Part shown: in pieces, positions 63,182 to 64,000 of the stretch
Layout: every line of letters begins with the position of its first letter
How positions within the stretch are numbered: the first letter of the stretch is position 1
NCBI GenBank assembly: GCA_002292265.1
Contig: DBBQ01000015.1
Span: forward strand, 67,246-131,245
DNA from: Flavobacteriaceae bacterium UBA980
Lineage (GTDB): Bacteria > Bacteroidota > Bacteroidia > Flavobacteriales > Flavobacteriaceae
DNA: 64,000 nt
Reading direction: 5' to 3'
The notes under the pieces: model-generated
Seen by the model: the letters and a program-made list of their open reading frames with translations, nothing else
What the model was told of the DNA's origin: nothing
The model's database searches: none
Made by a program: the position numbers and the translations under genes

Positions 63182-63909
63182 GAATTTGTATTGCTTGCTA
63201 ATAAGAAGTTCAACCCTTTGGCTAGGAAATTTGAATGCGCAAATATGCTATTTTTTAATGGTTTAGGCAACATTTGAGCGTCTCCACCTGTTAAAATAAC
63301 CGTTAAAAAGTCAAATTTGGCTTCATAATAGGAAATTGCGGTCTGTATTTCTGAAATAATTCCCTGTGAAACCCCACTGTGCATTGCACTTTTTGTATTG
63401 GTCCCAAAAAATTGAGCTGTTTTCTTTGGCTCCAAGGCAGGTAAAAGTCCAGAAAAGGAATGCATAGCATTATAACGCATTCGATATCCTGGACTGATAG
63501 CCCCTCCGTGGTGAAGCCCTTCTCGATCTAAAATATCATAGGTAATACAACTTCCTAAATCGATAATTAAAACGTTTTGATTGGGGTATTCTAAAGTACA
63601 CGCCGCTAGCAAAGCAACACGATCTGCACCTAATTGATGACTGGGTGCGTAAAGGGTTTTAAAGGGCAGTCGCAAGTCCGCAGAACACAAAATAACCGGT
63701 AAAGGCACCAGAGCCCTCTGTAAATCTGCTGTTATGGATCTGTTGACATCAGATACAATGCACTTTTCAATTAAAGGGTATTCTCTCTGCAGTTGCGTTA
63801 GGGTGTTTTCCCAATGGTCATAGGAAACGGTTCTTGTGTCGATATCCCGATTGTCATCAAATACAAAATATTTGATTTGCGTGTTTCCTAGATCAATGAT
63901 TAGTTGCAT
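63178..63909 (-). CDS. coaX: Type III pantothenate kinase
   Basis: 243-residue cytosolic kinase for the first step of coenzyme A synthesis. ASKHA-fold motifs: MQLIIDLGNTQIKYFVF at the N-terminus, LGADRVALLAACTLEYP near 95, IIDLGSCITYDIL near 115 and ILTGGDAQML near 210. The ATG at 63909 is chosen since the 21-codon extension to a TTG at 63972 is not family-like. First gene of the coaX-to-ppiD run. Confidence 0.95.
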   Translation of the reverse strand: MQLIIDLGNTQIKYFVFDDNRDIDTRTVSYDHWENTLTQLQREYPLIEKCIVSDVNRSITADLQRALVPLPVILCSADLRLPFKTLYAPSHQLGADRVALLAACTLEYPNQNVLIIDLGSCITYDILDREGLHHGGAISPGYRMRYNAMHSFSGLLPALEPKKTAQFFGTNTKSAMHSGVSQGIISEIQTAISYYEAKFDFLTVILTGGDAQMLPKPLKNSIFAHSNFLAKGLNFLLASNTNS

Positions 63910-63957
63910 GGTATTCGCTTGCGCCTGTAAAATTACAAAGAAAATAAGTGAAATGAT

Positions 63958-63988
63958 TTTGTGAGAATACAAAAGCCAACTATATTTG
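63958..63988 (+). promoter_or_regulatory. Flavobacterial promoter firing off the right edge
   Basis: TTTG (63958-63961), a 19-base spacer and TATATTTG (63981-63988) match the consensus on the plus strand, divergent from coaX. The gene it serves lies beyond the window. Confidence 0.6.
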
Positions 63989-64000
63989 CACTTGCTTAAA

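Noticed and set aside
63910..63972. N-terminal extension of CoaX that looks like a signal peptide.
   Set aside because: It starts at TTG, CoaX is cytosolic and the DLGNT motif must be close to the N-terminus.

Overview
The window reads as core chromosome of a low-GC Bacteroidota bacterium, almost certainly a Flavobacteriaceae member. The evidence is a complete type IX secretion/gliding core (gldK-gldL-gldM-gldN), the class II HMG-CoA reductase route to isoprenoids, Bacteroidota-type lipoproteins and a TonB-dependent receptor, flavobacterial promoters (TTTG near -33, TAnnTTTG near -7), an almost complete lack of Shine-Dalgarno sequences, and a gene order dominated by housekeeping genes. I see no rRNA, tRNA, CRISPR array, phage or insertion sequence.

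Layout, left to right. 1-8 kb: a 5'-truncated VanX-type dipeptidase; a minus-strand operon of an M20 amidohydrolase, a SnoaL-like protein and an SLC13 transporter; a NagB/PIG-L fusion flanked by two related lipoproteins. 8-12 kb: trxB, an ABC-F ATPase and an FAD oxidoreductase. 12-20 kb (minus): topA, an arginase-fold protein with a damaged metal site, and gldKLMN ending at a strong terminator. 20-25 kb (plus): a sulfur module of a Crp-like regulator, SulP transporter, MBL-fold/rhodanese protein and two YeeE/YedE half-transporters, with a palindrome placed like a class II activator site before sulP. 25-32 kb (plus): miaB, an orphan sigma-54 activator, lptE, a TPR-like gene, secG, then groES-groEL and a frameshifted small membrane gene. 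32-36 kb (minus): a probable copper or other heavy-metal operon (MauE/HMA protein, HYC_CC_PP protein, TonB receptor, secreted HMA protein). 36-44 kb (plus): a GAF protein, purH, and the rod-shape set mreB-mreC-mreD-mrdA-rodA. 44-49 kb: a solitary OppC-type permease and a Tsp protease (minus), then surE, a small membrane gene and lpxB (plus). 49-51 kb: a comEC gene destroyed by three nonsense codons and two frameshifts. 51-56 kb: thioredoxin-like protein and POT peptide transporter (minus), HMG-CoA reductase and GHMP kinase (plus). 56-64 kb (minus): a seven-gene envelope run coaX - outer-membrane protein - TPR - lptC - small membrane gene - CNNM/CBS protein - ppiD.

Functionally the segment is about building the envelope: peptidoglycan elongation (Mre/PBP2/RodA), lipopolysaccharide (LpxB, LptC, LptE), protein export and folding (SecG, PpiD, Tsp, GroESL, T9SS) and nutrient or metal uptake. 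The most notable signals are the decayed comEC, the palindrome/promoter arrangement before sulP, a CTGACA-N3-TGGCA motif shared by the groES and miaB upstream regions, and a catalytically doubtful arginase homologue in the topA-gldK interval. No wholly new multi-gene system is evident.
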